Assembly: GCA_947247005.1 (NCBI GenBank) | Contig: OX365952.1 | Span: forward strand, 3,308,501-3,372,500 | Length of the DNA: 64,000 bases | Direction of reading: 5' to 3' | DNA from: Spisula solida | Lineage: Eukaryota > Mollusca > Bivalvia > Venerida > Mactridae | Part shown: piece by piece, positions 23,505 to 35,325 of the stretch | Numbering within the stretch: the first letter of the stretch is position 1 | Layout: the number at the start of each line of letters is the position of its first letter | The notes under the pieces: generated by a model | What the model saw: the letters and a program-made list of their open reading frames with translations, nothing else | Database searches by the model: none | Told to the model about the DNA's origin: nothing | Translations under genes and position numbers: made by a program

Positions 23505-24826
23505 TAATATTTGGACTTCACCATCAACTCGCCCCCTTCTTTATTATCCATATCAATTGTTACATGCTTAATTTTTAAGCATTGATAGTTGTAATTCCTC
23601 ATTCAACATATAACCACACATCGAGCTAATCTAGACTACTTTCGCTTTCGACTTTATACTTTAACTAGATTAACTTAATGATGCAATTGGCTGAAACACC
23701 TTCAATTATCATTACATGTGTAGATGTTATGTACTTTAATAAGTAAGCAAAAAGCATAAAAACATAATATATGTGTCTTGTTTTATGTATATGTTTATAT
23801 ATGTGTATACTGGACATGTATTCTATATTATATAAGATATATTCCCTGAAACACTTGAAAATTATAATTAGAACCACTTATATAATTACAGATACATTCA
23901 TAATAACTATGTGAAACAACCATTACTATAGACGTTCATATGTTTTTTTGTTCTCTCTTTTCAGCATATTTTACAGTTATGTCAAAGTAGTTCAATTACC
24001 AAATGTTAAGATAGTCTTTGCAAAAGCCCTAGAGCTTGTCTGTAATTTATTTTTATGAGCTATTAAAATAAAATCTACCAAACTCCAAAAAAAAAAGATT
24101 ACATAAAAAATGTGACCTCTAGAATGTTAACATGGGTTATTTATATTAAGGTTGTGATATATTACCTTACTAAGATATATGAGCGAATCTGAGCATTTAC
24201 AGGGTTATCATGACGGACATTTGACGATTTATACAATAATTCTAGTGATAATCATATTCAGACTCCCGTACAGGGTCTATTGAACCGAACTGACTCTTAA
24301 TCATCAGCGACATTCAACAGATATTGTCCGCAGACTGAATAAAAATAGCACAGATATGCATGAAAATAAGCATAGTGTCAGTGTTATCCACCTCTATTAG
24401 AAAATTAGTGTCATTGTTATCATTTTTCATCTACCCGGTCCAATTTAAACATGGATATCTCTGCAGAGGTTTGACTTTTCGACTTCAAATTGGGCATGTG
24501 TATAGATGAAACATTGTATTACATATACAGGGTGACAAAATGTATGCTTTTTTGGGAATAACACAGAAATCTGTAGATAAACGGCAGAAAACAGAAAACC
24601 TGGTTACTTATCAAGTGATAACTCGCTTGTTTTCGTTTCTTTTTGTCCATAAATAAACCGATATATCGGCCATTTATTCATTTCAAAGAAACTGCAAATA
24701 GCTCTTATAGAATCAATCATGTTGGTTGGTAAAAGCCAAAGAACTTACACCTGTCCAAATACGCTATTGGATTTTCTCGTAGTGTCCAACTATCATGCTA
24801 GTGTCAAAATACCACGTTATACGGTG

Positions 24827-25898
24827 TGATATACCCTTTCTATTTATTGATATTTTTGCACGAAATGTTGCGTTATAAATTGATAAAAGACATACACGCG
24901 CATGTTTCATTTAGCAAATTTTCATTATTAAAAGTATAGTTACGCCCTAATGATGTGATAAAATTTCAATATCAAATTTTCAGTCAAAACACAGAAATAA
25001 TATTTTTATGAGTGTATGGTCGCAAAAATGGCACCATTTGTGCCAAATTACCAATTAAGTTAAACTGCGTATGAATACATTGTTCTATTCATATTTTCAA
25101 ATCAAAATCCGCCATCTTGGATTATGGTGACTATGTGAAAAAAAATTTTTTATAATGTTACGTTAAAACATACATCAACTTGGTATAAATGATTTAAGAA
25201 GATAAAAACCCACATGACATGTTTCCTTTGAACAATTAAAAAGTTGCAGACAGTTTGTTTGGTAAAATTAAAGTAGTCCCTGGGTTAGGAGCTTATAGGA
25301 TGCTCTTAAACTATTTATGTGAGATTTTGTTGTGTTATTTATATGTCCATTAGAGTGTTTAATATACATGTTACAGTAATTCACAGGTGTAAGTTTGGCG
25401 TCGAACAATACACAATGGAATTTGAGCCCAAAATAGTTGAATTGTATCGATTTTACCCCGTTTAAAAGGCTTTGTTTTTATTTTTGTCTGCGTGTAATGT
25501 AATTCAATCTTCTTTTGACTTCATATATCTTAAGCATAAACATGTGTAAGTAGTTTATATTCCACTGCATTTACGACATGTGGTTGGACTATCTCTCTTA
25601 ACAGTTATTTACGGGTTCATTATTTATAAGATCGCAGTGAATACTGTATTATCATAATTATGTTGCAATAGTGTAAATTCATACAGACAAACTTCAAAAT
25701 AGGACAAATGTTAGGACACTTGAAACGTGGTCTTCTTATTATAGTTGGTCATAATGATCGAAAAATGAGCAAAACATTGGACATGAAAAATGTGTTTTTA
25801 TGTTAACAGAGACGATTTTATTATTGAGATAATGTGATATGCAAGTGACGTTTTATTGTACCACTCTAGGAGGTAGTTATTTGCGTGAAAACAATTAT
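24827..25898. other. AT-rich intergenic sequence
   Basis: No gene or recognised repeat; scattered homopolymer runs only. Confidence 0.4.
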
Positions 25899-26388
25899 AT
25901 TTTATAGCGGTGATTTAGCGATCTATGATACTTTATAGCGGTGATTAAGCAATGTATGATTGATATTTTATAGCGGTGATTTAGCGGTCTATGGTATTTT
26001 ATTGTGTACTTTAGAGATCTATGATATTTTATTGCGGTGATTTAGCGTTTTATGATATTTTATAGCGGTGATTTAGCGGTCTATGATATTTTATAGCGCT
26101 GATGAAGCAATGTATGATTGATATTTTATAGACGTCTATGGTATTTTATTGTGGTGATTTAGCGATTTATGATATTTTATTGCGGTGATTTAGCGTTTTA
26201 TGATATTTTGTAGCGGTGATTTAGTGGTCTATGATATTTTATAGCTGTGATGTAGCGGTATATGATATTTTATAGCGGTGATTTAGCGATCTATGATATC
26301 TTATAGCGGTGATTTAGCAAGCTATGATATTTTATAGCGGTGGTGTAGCGGTCTATGATATTTTATAGCGGTGATTTAGCTATCTATG
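25899..26388. repeat. 31-bp minisatellite
   Basis: About 15-16 degenerate copies of a 31-bp unit (TTTTATAGCGGTGATTTAGC plus GATCTATGATA), with point changes and some shortened units. The last copy ends a few bases before the ATG at 26394. Each unit contains GTGATTTAG, which could act as a weak splice acceptor. Confidence 0.85.
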
Positions 26389-26393
26389 GTGTA

Positions 26394-26891
26394 ATGATGA
26401 CTCCGGAAAGCCATGTAAGAAGGTCTATCAATGCGTTACGAAGCGAGTCGGCATGGAGCCCAATGCCGGAACATCTTTTGTTTATTCAGACAAAGACAGG
26501 AGGAAACAATCGTAAGAAACAAGCACACGATTTAAACAAGCCGAACACAGATGATATAAAACCCAAAGATGACACGGATACCAACACCACTAATGGTGCT
26601 GGAGATTTAGCAACTCCACCTGCCTTCCCACGGGCCGAAACGGAAGTTATAAACAAGTGTGAAGTGTGTGATATGATATTTAGAACCGACGCGATGTTGA
26701 CTTACCACAAAGTGGCTTTCTGTGTTGGTAAGCCGATCGACGAACACGCGCCGGTTCCCCGTCTTGACCTACCTGAAGATTCTACATTGGTAAGCATCAA
26801 AGACCGGGCACCAGCCGATAAATTAGATGTTGACGTCATTGGTGATGTCACTAGTGACGGGGTTCTTCCAAACAGTGATAGACATACACAG
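26394..26891 (+). CDS. Exon with a C2HC zinc finger, CCDC17-like (tentative)
   Basis: Two ATGs (26394 and 26397) open a 166-codon frame that ends at a donor CACAG|gtaatg at 26891 in phase 0; the frame closes soon after. Hydrophilic N-terminus; then CEVCDMIFRTDAMLTYHK followed by VAFCVG (C-x2-C-x12-H-x5-C), a layout like the N-terminal finger of CCDC17 proteins. An acidic, Asp-rich region follows. Downstream exons were not securely found. A 31-base candidate at 28423-28453 and the DM9 exon at 29749 fit the phase but may belong to another gene. Confidence 0.45.
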
Positions 26892-28762
26892 GTAATGGAT
26901 TAACTGGATCACGGTTCCACTCCAAATAATTATAATTATATCATGGCTGCGGCAATTTACATTAATTTTAACTGAGGCGGTGTGGCTAAATTCGATGATA
27001 AGTGATGGGATGTGTCTTAATTTTCAAAGTAATGAGTGCATTTATAGTTCGCCGGGGATAACTCTAGCCTTATCAATAAACAAACAAAGCAAATTATAAA
27101 CACTGCACATACGACTGGTCGCCAGTTATCACAACATAACAGTGTAGACTTATAGAATATATAATTAAAAGTGTATATGCACAAGATTGAACAAAACTGA
27201 ATATCGAAAATGTATTTAATTTACATTTTTATTTGTAAACACAGGCTATAACTTCAACGCAATAAATTGCAATACAAAAACAAACACAACATCGGCTATA
27301 TTTATCGTTTCTGAATATTTAGGAGCATATACTTTATATGTTGTGTCAAATGTCTGAATGCTTTCATAGGCAAATGTTACGGTCCTTGATTTTAATCCAT
27401 ATTCTAACACGATCCGCGGATTAATCCATATACACATAGAGCAAACCAGGGCATGTATTATTACCGCAATAAAACATGGTATCAAATTGGCTGTTACTTT
27501 TTAAGCCCCGTATCACGTGACATATTTATGAATGAATGAACGTAAACCTTATAGTAAAATCTTCAACGGGTCGCAAGTTGCACGAGTATCCAGTGTTACA
27601 GCTATGACGCATCTATTTTTAGAAACTCCAATATACTCTCGAAATTATGATTCATAAAAACGTCTGATAATCAATTCATTTATAGTTTTCATTTCATGAA
27701 ATAGATACACTATACTCGTGTTATTGAAATTGTTTCAATGTTTAAAATCCTTCAGAAAATTACGAAGGTCGTTTTCACTAACGAGGAAGGTAATTGCTGG
27801 TAATGTGGTAATAAGCCACTCAATTTCAGCGTGAAATTATGTTCAATGTCAAATGGGTGAAAATCGAATGCGCGCAGTTAAATGCTGCGGGATATTATCG
27901 TATTTAGAATCGAAATAAAATAATGTTGTCGGTTAATAAATTAAATCACTGTTTATTTCTTAAATAAAACATGTCACACCGTCGTGGCGATGTATATAAT
28001 CATGGCAGGTATTCACAACGCGACTTAATGAAAAACTTGAATATTTTGACTTAAGTTAAAGCAATTGAACTGCACATTATTCCCAAGAAACTAAAAATAA
28101 CCCATGTTTTCTTTGTGATTATTGTAGCTCTTTACTCAATGCTTCCAAACCATCTAAAAATAATAATCGTGATTTTCGCCGATACACTTAAGGAAATCTT
28201 AAGATTTTAAGAAAGTTCTAAGTTTCCCTCAAGATGTTTTGTGAATACCACCTCATGAATACGATGCCAAGAGTCATGTTTGCTGTTTGAACTTGTTTCA
28301 CAATCGACCTTAAAAATTATGATAAATTATCATGCACTAGTTGACTAAGATTCCGGACTAGCATTATTGAGTTTCAAAATTAGATATTTCTTCAATATTT
28401 ATTCTGCTGTTGTTTCTTCCAGCACAATACTAATGGTCCAGCATGGTGTCCTGGTAAAGATGGTTCCGTACCTCAGTTTGCGGTGACAGTTGCTGAGACT
28501 TGCACAGAACAGGAACAAACCTATGTGTGTATGTGTCACATGATATTCTAAACGTAGTGTTGGGTGTGTGTTTAGTAACGTGACAAAATCAATAAATTTA
28601 TTATATTTGACTTCTGTCTTGAAATGGAAAAAATCCTGTCTCGAAAAAAGGTTGTAGCTAATAGTACATTGCGTATAAATTGTCACATCATAATTATAAT
28701 GCACGTGAATGTTGTTGTTATAACATAAACATGGCGATATTCTATTCAGACAGCTAACACTA
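26892..28762. other. Intron or intergenic sequence with one weak candidate micro-exon
   Basis: Mostly AT-rich. At 28423-28453 a 31-base segment is preceded by TTCTTCCAG and followed by gtaaag. It encodes HNTNGPAWCP plus one base, entering in phase 0 and leaving in phase 1. That would link the exon ending at 26891 to the exon starting at 29749. This is weak support. No other feature was seen. Confidence 0.3.
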
Positions 28763-29505
28763 GGTAGTTCAACCTTTTTACTGTGGAAACTAGGTCATTC
28801 AGCTAGGGCATTCCGCTTTTTGGATGCTAAAACTAGGCTATTCAGCTAGGGCATTCCGCTTTTTGGATGCTAAAACTAGGCCATTCAGCTAGGGCATTCC
28901 GCTTTTTGGATGCTAAAACTAGGCCATTCAGCTAGGGCATTCCGCTTTTTTTATGCTTAAACTAGGCCATTTAGCTAGGGCATTCCGCTTTTTGGAGGCT
29001 AAATCTAGGTCATTCAGCTAGGGCATTCAGCTTTTTGGATGCTAAAACTAGGTCATTCAGCTAGGGCATTCAGCTTTTTGGATGCTAAAACTAGGCTATT
29101 CAGCTAGGGCATTCCGCTTTTTGGATGCTAAAACTAGGTCATTCAGCTAGGGCATTCCGCTTTTTGGATGCTAAAACTAGGCCATTCAGCTAGGGCATTC
29201 CGCTTTTTGGATGCTTAAACTAGGCCATTTAGCTAGGGCCTTCCGCTTTTTGGATGCTAAAACTAGGTCATTCAGCAAGGGCATTAAGCCTTTTGGATGC
29301 TAAAACTAGGTCATTCAGCAAGGGCACTCAGCTTTTTGGATGCTAAAACTAGGTCATACAGCTAGGGCATTCAGCTTTTTGGATGCTAAACTAGGTCATT
29401 CAGCTAGGGCATTCCGCTTTTTGGATGCTGAAACTAGGTCATTCAGCTAGAGCATTCAGCTTTTTGGATGCTGAAACTAGGTCATTCAGCTTTTTGACCG
29501 CTGGG
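28763..29505. repeat. 43-bp minisatellite
   Basis: About 17 copies of a 43-bp unit (CTAAAACTAGGTCATTCAGC, then TAGGGCATTC, then AGCTTTTTGGATG). Variants alternate CATTCAG and CATTCCG. The same phrases occur in reverse complement and degenerate form inside the TIR element at 40251-41388. Confidence 0.9.
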
Positions 29506-29748
29506 TATTAGAATGTTCAAGTTTCTCCACGAATGTATACGAGGTGAGCGGCCAATATCCTATATTAATGCCAAAAAGAAGCCAAGCGAAAATCTTTGAA
29601 ATACCATTTTTATTTCAGTTTTCGGAATGCCGTGGATACCTGACGCATCTAACCCTACCTAACTCTCTCAAACTGCAAGACTAAGTATGCCTCCATAGAT
29701 TGTTCTTTAAACAGAAATTGTTATGCTGTACACGTTGTTTCCATTTAG

Positions 29749-30161
29749 GTTTGGTGCATGTAGGAGGCGAGGAACTGCCAGCAACATTGCAGCCATCCAA
29801 AAAACGTGCTTCATGCAGCGTCAAGGGACAAGTATTTCATGTTGCGGAATACTCTGTACTGGTGGACCCGAGCAGTCAGTTGGCATGGAGATACTGCCCA
29901 ACTGTAGGTGGCATACCACGTGATGCAGTTAAAGGAGGATTCGATTCTGACAATCTACAATATTATGTTGCTAGAGGAAAAGCCCCGGATGGAACTATGT
30001 GTTGTGGACAATATATTCCACATAAACAACAATGCTATTTCGCAAACAACGAAACGGAGTATACTGCAACCGACTTTCATTTTCTCTGCAAGAAATATTC
30101 ATCAAAGGAAATTGAAATTCTAGAAAAGCGTACGTCAAAGCCTGCAGACGTCGTTAATTAA
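29749..30161 (+). CDS. Terminal exon of a DM9 (DUF3421)-domain protein
   Basis: Acceptor GTTTCCATTTAG at 29748; the exon enters in phase 1 and stays open for about 137 codons to TAA at 30159. The segment LAWRYCPTVGGIPRDAVKGG, then YYVARG, PDGTMCCGQYIPHK and ETEY...FHFLC fits the DM9 pattern: W-x-Y, G-x-(V/I)-P-x-(N/D)-A-V-x-G-G, Y-V-x-R, G-x-(Y/V)-I-P and a final hydrophobic strand. DM9 proteins in bivalves include mannose-binding lectins. It has more cysteines than usual. Upstream exons are not certain (see 26394-26891). Confidence 0.6.
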
Positions 30162-30765
30162 ACATTCACCACGTTTGATTTTTTTAAAAACCTCTGTAAG
30201 AAGTACATAATAACATATTTCCATTGACAGTACATGTTTTTTGTGTGTTTGACTGATACGGCCGCAACTTGTGCGTAGCTATCTAGTTTTGAACCTGCAA
30301 AAATGGGAAAATCAATCTCATGAAATGAAATCTCATTAAAATCATCTCAGCCACGGAATTCCATGCCACCAGTATATGCTCTGGTATGTAACTCATTAAG
30401 TGCAAAATTTCAGCAAAATTGAAGCACTAATACACTCACTATTGCGTTTTCAAATCGATTAAGTATATATTACAAGCCTCAATTTCCGCAGCCAACTGAT
30501 CACTTTGATTAGTATTTATTGTATACCTCTAACATATCCGTATGACTATCCGCTTATGAAAATAAAGGCCGACAAGACATCAACAGTCAAATCATGCTAA
30601 TAGACGGATGGAGGTCATTATAAATTCGCTCACACAATATCGAATACTATTAAGACATAGAATGCATACAGCGATATGTACTTTCTTAGCCTACAGAATA
30701 CTGTGACGTATTGTTTGTTATATAACATTTGTATGATTGAAATTGTTACTACATTCAAACATACA
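30162..30765. other. Intergenic and probable promoter region of receptor copy 1
   Basis: AT-rich with no repeat recognised. The duplicated unit begins near 30700, where similarity to the 41735 region starts weakly. No firm promoter motif was called. Confidence 0.4.
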
Positions 30766-33032
30766 ATGTGTGTATCAATATGTTCCGCGTGTCTATTACT
30801 AGTGATTCTGCTATCATGGAATATACACTATAATAATTGTGATGGATTTCTATTAAGCGTAGTGAACTCCAGCTGCCAGGAGGATGGGGTAATACATAGT
30901 ATGAAACCTCTCACATTGCGTGATATATATGACAACAACGACTATATTAAATCCGTTAATCATTTACTTGCAAATGGGGATAAGGTTCGAGTGTTGGGAC
31001 ACGCGGATTTCTTACCCTCATTTATTTATCAAGGATGTTATCACCTCAGATGGACGAGCGCCAGTATGTATCGTTACTCTGATTTGATGGGCCATTTGAG
31101 AATATATGGAATTGATCCGACACGACCCATGTATGATTGTTTTCAAAAGTGCTACACACATTATGATGGCATATTTTATATGGTTCTCGATTGGAATAGG
31201 TGTCTGTGTGAAGGCAACGCGTCTATATTTGATGCATTTAAAACGTCCGACTCAATATGTAACGAACATTTTAAAGACATTTTTAGAAAAGTTTACAAAG
31301 CGAGAGACAGTAGCAATTTCGTAATCTTCGAGGTTGGCATACGTCCGCCTAATCTTTTTAGGGCGGGGTCGAATTGGAGAGAACCGTTTTTGATGCTTAA
31401 CTCATTTGTTGTTCCACGCGACACACGAGAAGGGACGAAAATAGAATATGGATTTTCTTTTGACAATGATCCCGACTACTTATTATGCGGAGAACGAAAG
31501 GCTCAGTCTTACGCAGATTACAATGTTATACTTAATAATGCTAAAGAAAATCTAACAAGTGCTCACTTTCTATGTGTAGATTGGTTCTCAATGCCCTTGG
31601 CGACGGGGCCGAGCAAACACCTGCATCGCTTTGTGAATCAACGCAGATTTAAAAACAAAATATTACTGCTTGGAGCTTTTACGTACCTTAGTATTTACGA
31701 TTCTAATCCATTGCATGATGATTCATGTGTTGTGTTAGAAATGAAGCTAGGTAAAACATTAGTTAAAGCCGATAACTGCAGTGTTGAAAGACCGTTTCTT
31801 TGTATCGGAGAACTCGGAAATGCTTCGAATGACGAAGAAGTCGGATTCGCCAATAATGTAACTTCAACCAGCAATGAAAGCGCTACGAACGACGAAGAAG
31901 TCGGATCCGCTTACAATGTAACAGCAATCAGCAATGACGGAGACGCTAAGAATGACGAAGAAGTCGGGCCGGCCAACTACATCACTCCGATAGTGCTACT
32001 GTTTTTAGTATGTTCGGTATGTGTTGGTATATTCCTCGTAATCAGGAACAGAAGAAACAACAGTCTGTGTTGTAAAAGTTACAAAACCGCAAGGGCAACG
32101 CTCGCTCTAAGCCATTCCGCTAGCATTAACGTTCCAGGCCGTATGACCAGACGTACCAACTCCACCGGAAGTGTCTGCGTACCGGGTCGCACAACCGGAA
32201 ATACAAACACCGGAAGCATCTGCGTACCGGGTCGTACGACCGGAAATACAAACACCGGAAGCATCTGCGTACCGGGTCGTACGGCCGGAAATACAAACAC
32301 CGGAAGCATCTGCGTTCGAGGTCATTCGACCGGACATACCAACGCCGGAAATGTTTCTGGCAGGACAGCCTCCGAATGTGTTCACTGCCGTGCACTTGCT
32401 ACTGATAGAAACAGAGCATGTGCTTGTGTTAGCAGTGACGGAGCTGTACCTGGGTGTAACAATATTGGTAAATATTGTGTCGAAACTTCTGCAATGGATA
32501 CCGAAGGTAAATTATGTTTGCTTACTTTACAATATATTGATCAATTGCGGACCAACTAGTAGTTCCCGTATTAACGGAAATCTTGCTTCTCTTTTATAAT
32601 ACCCTCGTCTCGTGGCGATGGATAAAATCTGGAATGAGGTGTGAAGAGTGACTATATAAGTAAGAAAACTGTAACTTGTTTCACAATCGACCTAATATTA
32701 TTAGTTTATAAATCTATTATTGAAATCGATGCAAAAATAAATATTTACAGCTTTTTTATCTCCCAAGCGGGGCAATTGTTGACAATTTTGTTTTTGGATG
32801 TTATACCTTAATTAAGTGATGTCGTAATCACGTGGTATTGCTTTACTGCAATTCTTCTTTATTCCTACCAAGTGTCAATAGTTTGTTTCAAATATATCTT
32901 AAACAGTGTTATTTTCTATTGAATAGGGCATAAATCAAGTGACCTGTCTAATGTATGAAATGTTTATATAATGTTCTATCTTCAGAAATTGAGGAACAAA
33001 CGTTTGATGGATGCGGATGTGATGAAAATTGA
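30766..33032 (+). CDS. Single-pass membrane receptor-like protein, WSC-like + C-type-lectin-like, copy 1
   Basis: ATG at 30766 is chosen because it begins a signal peptide (MCVSICSACLLLVILLSW); earlier in-frame ATGs would bury it. Residues ~86-150 are WSC-like (YQGCYHLR, CFQKCYTHYDG, NRCLCEG). Residues ~230-347 end like a C-type lectin fold (DDSCVVLEMKLG, DNCSVERPFLC). Next come three NDEEVG-type acidic, N-glycosylation-rich repeats (~351-402). A transmembrane helix (~408-426, IVLLFLVCSVCVGIFLVI) is followed by a basic stop-transfer. The cytoplasmic tail has four ~15-residue repeats of the type ICVPGRTTGNTNTGS and a Cys-rich end. The main exon can be spliced at 32506 (GAAG|gtaaat) to an exon at 32986 (TTCTTCAG), giving a new C-terminus ending GCGCDEN and about 595 residues. 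Unspliced, it stops at 32559. A surface-recognition role is inferred from the domains. Confidence 0.75.
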
Positions 33033-35044
33033 AGCATACATCAACGTGGATACAAACACCATGGTTGTATTATGCTTCAATGTAGACCAGTCAGTTACTC
33101 ATCGACGCAGATACATATACATGTATATAAAAGTTTGTTTATTCATTAATATGGATTTATTTTTCTTGTTGTTTGTCCTTTAGATGTGAACAGAAAGAAT
33201 GAACTATAGTAGACGGTATCTGAAACAGTGTTGCTGAAGGTAGTATTGACTTTAAATATAGGTAACAATAACATGTTGTCTATTCAGGTTTTTTGTTAAG
33301 GTGATTCCCAACTCTTAGATTTTTCGTACAAGAGGTATCAAACATCTGATTTTTATGAAGAACGTACTCATGATAGTGATTGTGCAAACCCATAGCAGTT
33401 TTGCTCCGCTAGTTTTCAAGATATTTTTAGATTTTGGGGAACCCCCCTAAAAACAGATATTTGCATTTAACCGAAAAAGTTTGACATTTAATTACATGAA
33501 ACTTGGCATGCACGAAATTTCGTATATACGGAATCACACGATAACGTTAGTTTTAAACTATGCATGTTATATGTATTTTAAATGATATTTTAAAATATGT
33601 GATTTTTTATTTTTAAGTAATACGAAAAAGATTGTTGAACAACATACTGTTTTCGTACATGCAACCAGTAGAGTAACTATTATAGAAGTTTTATCCAAAA
33701 TTTCATGGCAGTTGCTCGGCTAGATGTTTTCAATTGACACTTTTGTGATTTCGGAAATGTCGAAAACCAGGAGAGTTTACAAATTCTTCAACGTTTTGAA
33801 TACGTTGTATCCAGTTTTCGCGATAATTTGTTTTTGAAAAATGTTTATATTTAAAGATGAGCCTATGCTCTTTTGCATTAGCTAGTCTATATTCTCACGA
33901 AATAAATGCCAAAAAACTCTTCCTCTAAAGTAGTCGGGATGCTTGATAAACAAATATTAAAACTTGGATAAAATTGTGTGTGGGCGCATTATATTACGTT
34001 TCACATACGCTGTATAGCTAGTATTCGCGAGTGTTGGTGTTTCAACGTTTGGAATAAATGGCACATAAAATTGCAGGTATAGCTTTATTCTGCAAGCTTA
34101 TTATAGTATAATATAGTAACAACTATACAGTAAATTCGCGATTTTAAGACATGATAACATGCTGACACATCAATGTTAAGTTTTTCTTACTATTTCATCA
34201 TGGTAGTCAGACGATTTCAATACGTCTTATTAACACCGATTTCTAAACTTCCGCTCAACTGAATAGTATGCAATCACCTTAAAGTCAATGTGTTGGTGTT
34301 CGACGTATCTTATCAGTTGGACCACACAGATTTAGTTGAAAACTTAGGCCGGCAGCCTTAGCATGTAAAACATGTAACTGGTTTATCGATGAAATTGTCT
34401 CCCTTGTAAACTTCCTATTGCTTGACTTGATAACGGCACTCGATACATGTGTTATAATAGATATATAGAGGGACATTTGTTTCGTTCGATTTAAACACAT
34501 TTATATCAAAAATCTTAAAGTACTTGTAGTTAATTTTAGATTGTCTAGTTTACATCAATATATTTTTTATTAGTCAATTTTAAGTATTTGGTTTCCATTT
34601 TTGTTTAAATTTAACCACTACACATTTTTGATGACTTTCAGTGTCCAATAAAACAGTTTTTAAATGAAATTACAAGTTCTCTATGAACGTGAAGTATTCT
34701 TGTGTTTACAAACTTTTGAATAGGCTTTTATTTCTAAATTGCCGTAATTACATTTTACTTCTATTTTCGTTTAAAAGTTGAGCATTAATACCAAATATAT
34801 TCATTCACTCAATTTCAAAAGGTATTGATGTTGTAAAATAAAGAATTTGTTAAAATAATTATTCAGAAAAAAAACTACAAAATGTATTTATTCTAAAAAA
34901 TGTTTGATAAAATACGTGTGACTATAATTAGCACTATGGGATATTGTGAAACACCTGTAACAACTGATTGATTAGTTACTGTAAGGCAAAGCAATATGTC
35001 ACTGCTATACACACATACATGATTGTGTTAGTGTCATGTCAAAT
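33033..35044. other. AT-rich 3' flank of receptor copy 1
   Basis: Shared with units 2 and, in part, 3. No coding frame is supported. It contains poly(A)-signal-like AATAAA motifs and an uninterrupted (empty) site for each of the two insertions present in unit 2. Confidence 0.5.
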
Positions 35045-35325
35045 AATGCGATACGACAATACTATTATATTACAATGTGATACAACAATGCGATATGACA
35101 ACGCGATTCGAAAACGCGATACGACAATACGATATGACAACGCGATACGACAAAGCGATACGACAATACCATACGACAACGCGATACGACAATACGATCA
35201 TATTACAATGCGATACGACAATCAATCATATTACAATGCGATACGACAACGCGATACGACAACGCGTTTCGACAATGCCATACGATAACGCGATATAACA
35301 ACGCGATTCGACAATGCGATATGTC
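35045..35325. repeat. 13-bp satellite array in unit 1
   Basis: About 20 imperfect copies of a 13-bp unit (GCGATACGACAAT), broken by short unrelated bases. It is the same family as 47495-47780 and the much longer 51020-51785 array. Confidence 0.85.

Larger units (their letters stand above)
14259..24094 (+). mobile_element. Tx1/L1-like LINE with 16-bp target duplication, interrupted by another LINE
   Basis: The same 16 bases (AAGATTACATAAAAAA) lie at 14243-14258 and 24095-24110, giving a clear target-site duplication. The 3' end has a poly(A) run just before the right copy. The element has a zinc-knuckle ORF1, then an AP-endonuclease/RT ORF2. Its length without the nested insertion at 18966-22026 is about 6.8 kb. 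Both ORFs carry stops and frameshifts, so the copy is dead. The 3' untranslated part spans 23505-24090. Confidence 0.85.
10443..24826. mobile_element. Foldback (long inverted repeat) element carrying nested LINEs
   Basis: The left arm (10443-10652 plus 12771-13325, split by a LINE) is the reverse complement of the right arm (24130-24826) with moderate divergence. The outer ends read CACCGTATAACGTGG on the left and CCACGTTATACGGTG on the right. The flanks (catatata / tgatatac) give no clear target duplication. The centre holds a mollusc-type repeat, into which a Tx1-like LINE inserted. Without the LINEs the element would be about 2.5 kb with arms of roughly 0.7 kb. No transposase of its own is seen, so it is non-autonomous. 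Confidence 0.75.

Noticed and set aside
27246..27485. 79-codon minus-strand hydrophobic frame
   Set aside because: Hydrophobic residues are expected from AT-rich DNA; no other support.
28399..28704. 101-codon minus-strand frame
   Set aside because: Composition typical of AT-rich chance frames, with no domain or splice context.
25899..29505. CRISPR-like arrays suggested by regular repeats at 25.9, 28.8 and 4.4 kb
   Set aside because: The units are contiguous with no unique spacers, and the genome is clearly eukaryotic.
32079..32395. Minus-strand repeat-peptide frames opposite the receptor tail (also 43111-43427)
   Set aside because: Antisense shadows of the coding minisatellite in the receptor tail.
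32171..32599. 142-codon plus-strand frame overlapping the receptor tail, also present in unit 2 (43203-43631)
   Set aside because: Shadow frame over the tail repeats; it is kept in both units simply because they are near-identical copies.
34285..34500. 71-codon minus-strand frame conserved in both units (also 46050-46265)
   Set aside because: Conservation only reflects the recent duplication; no motif, and the third copy of this region is not open in the same way.
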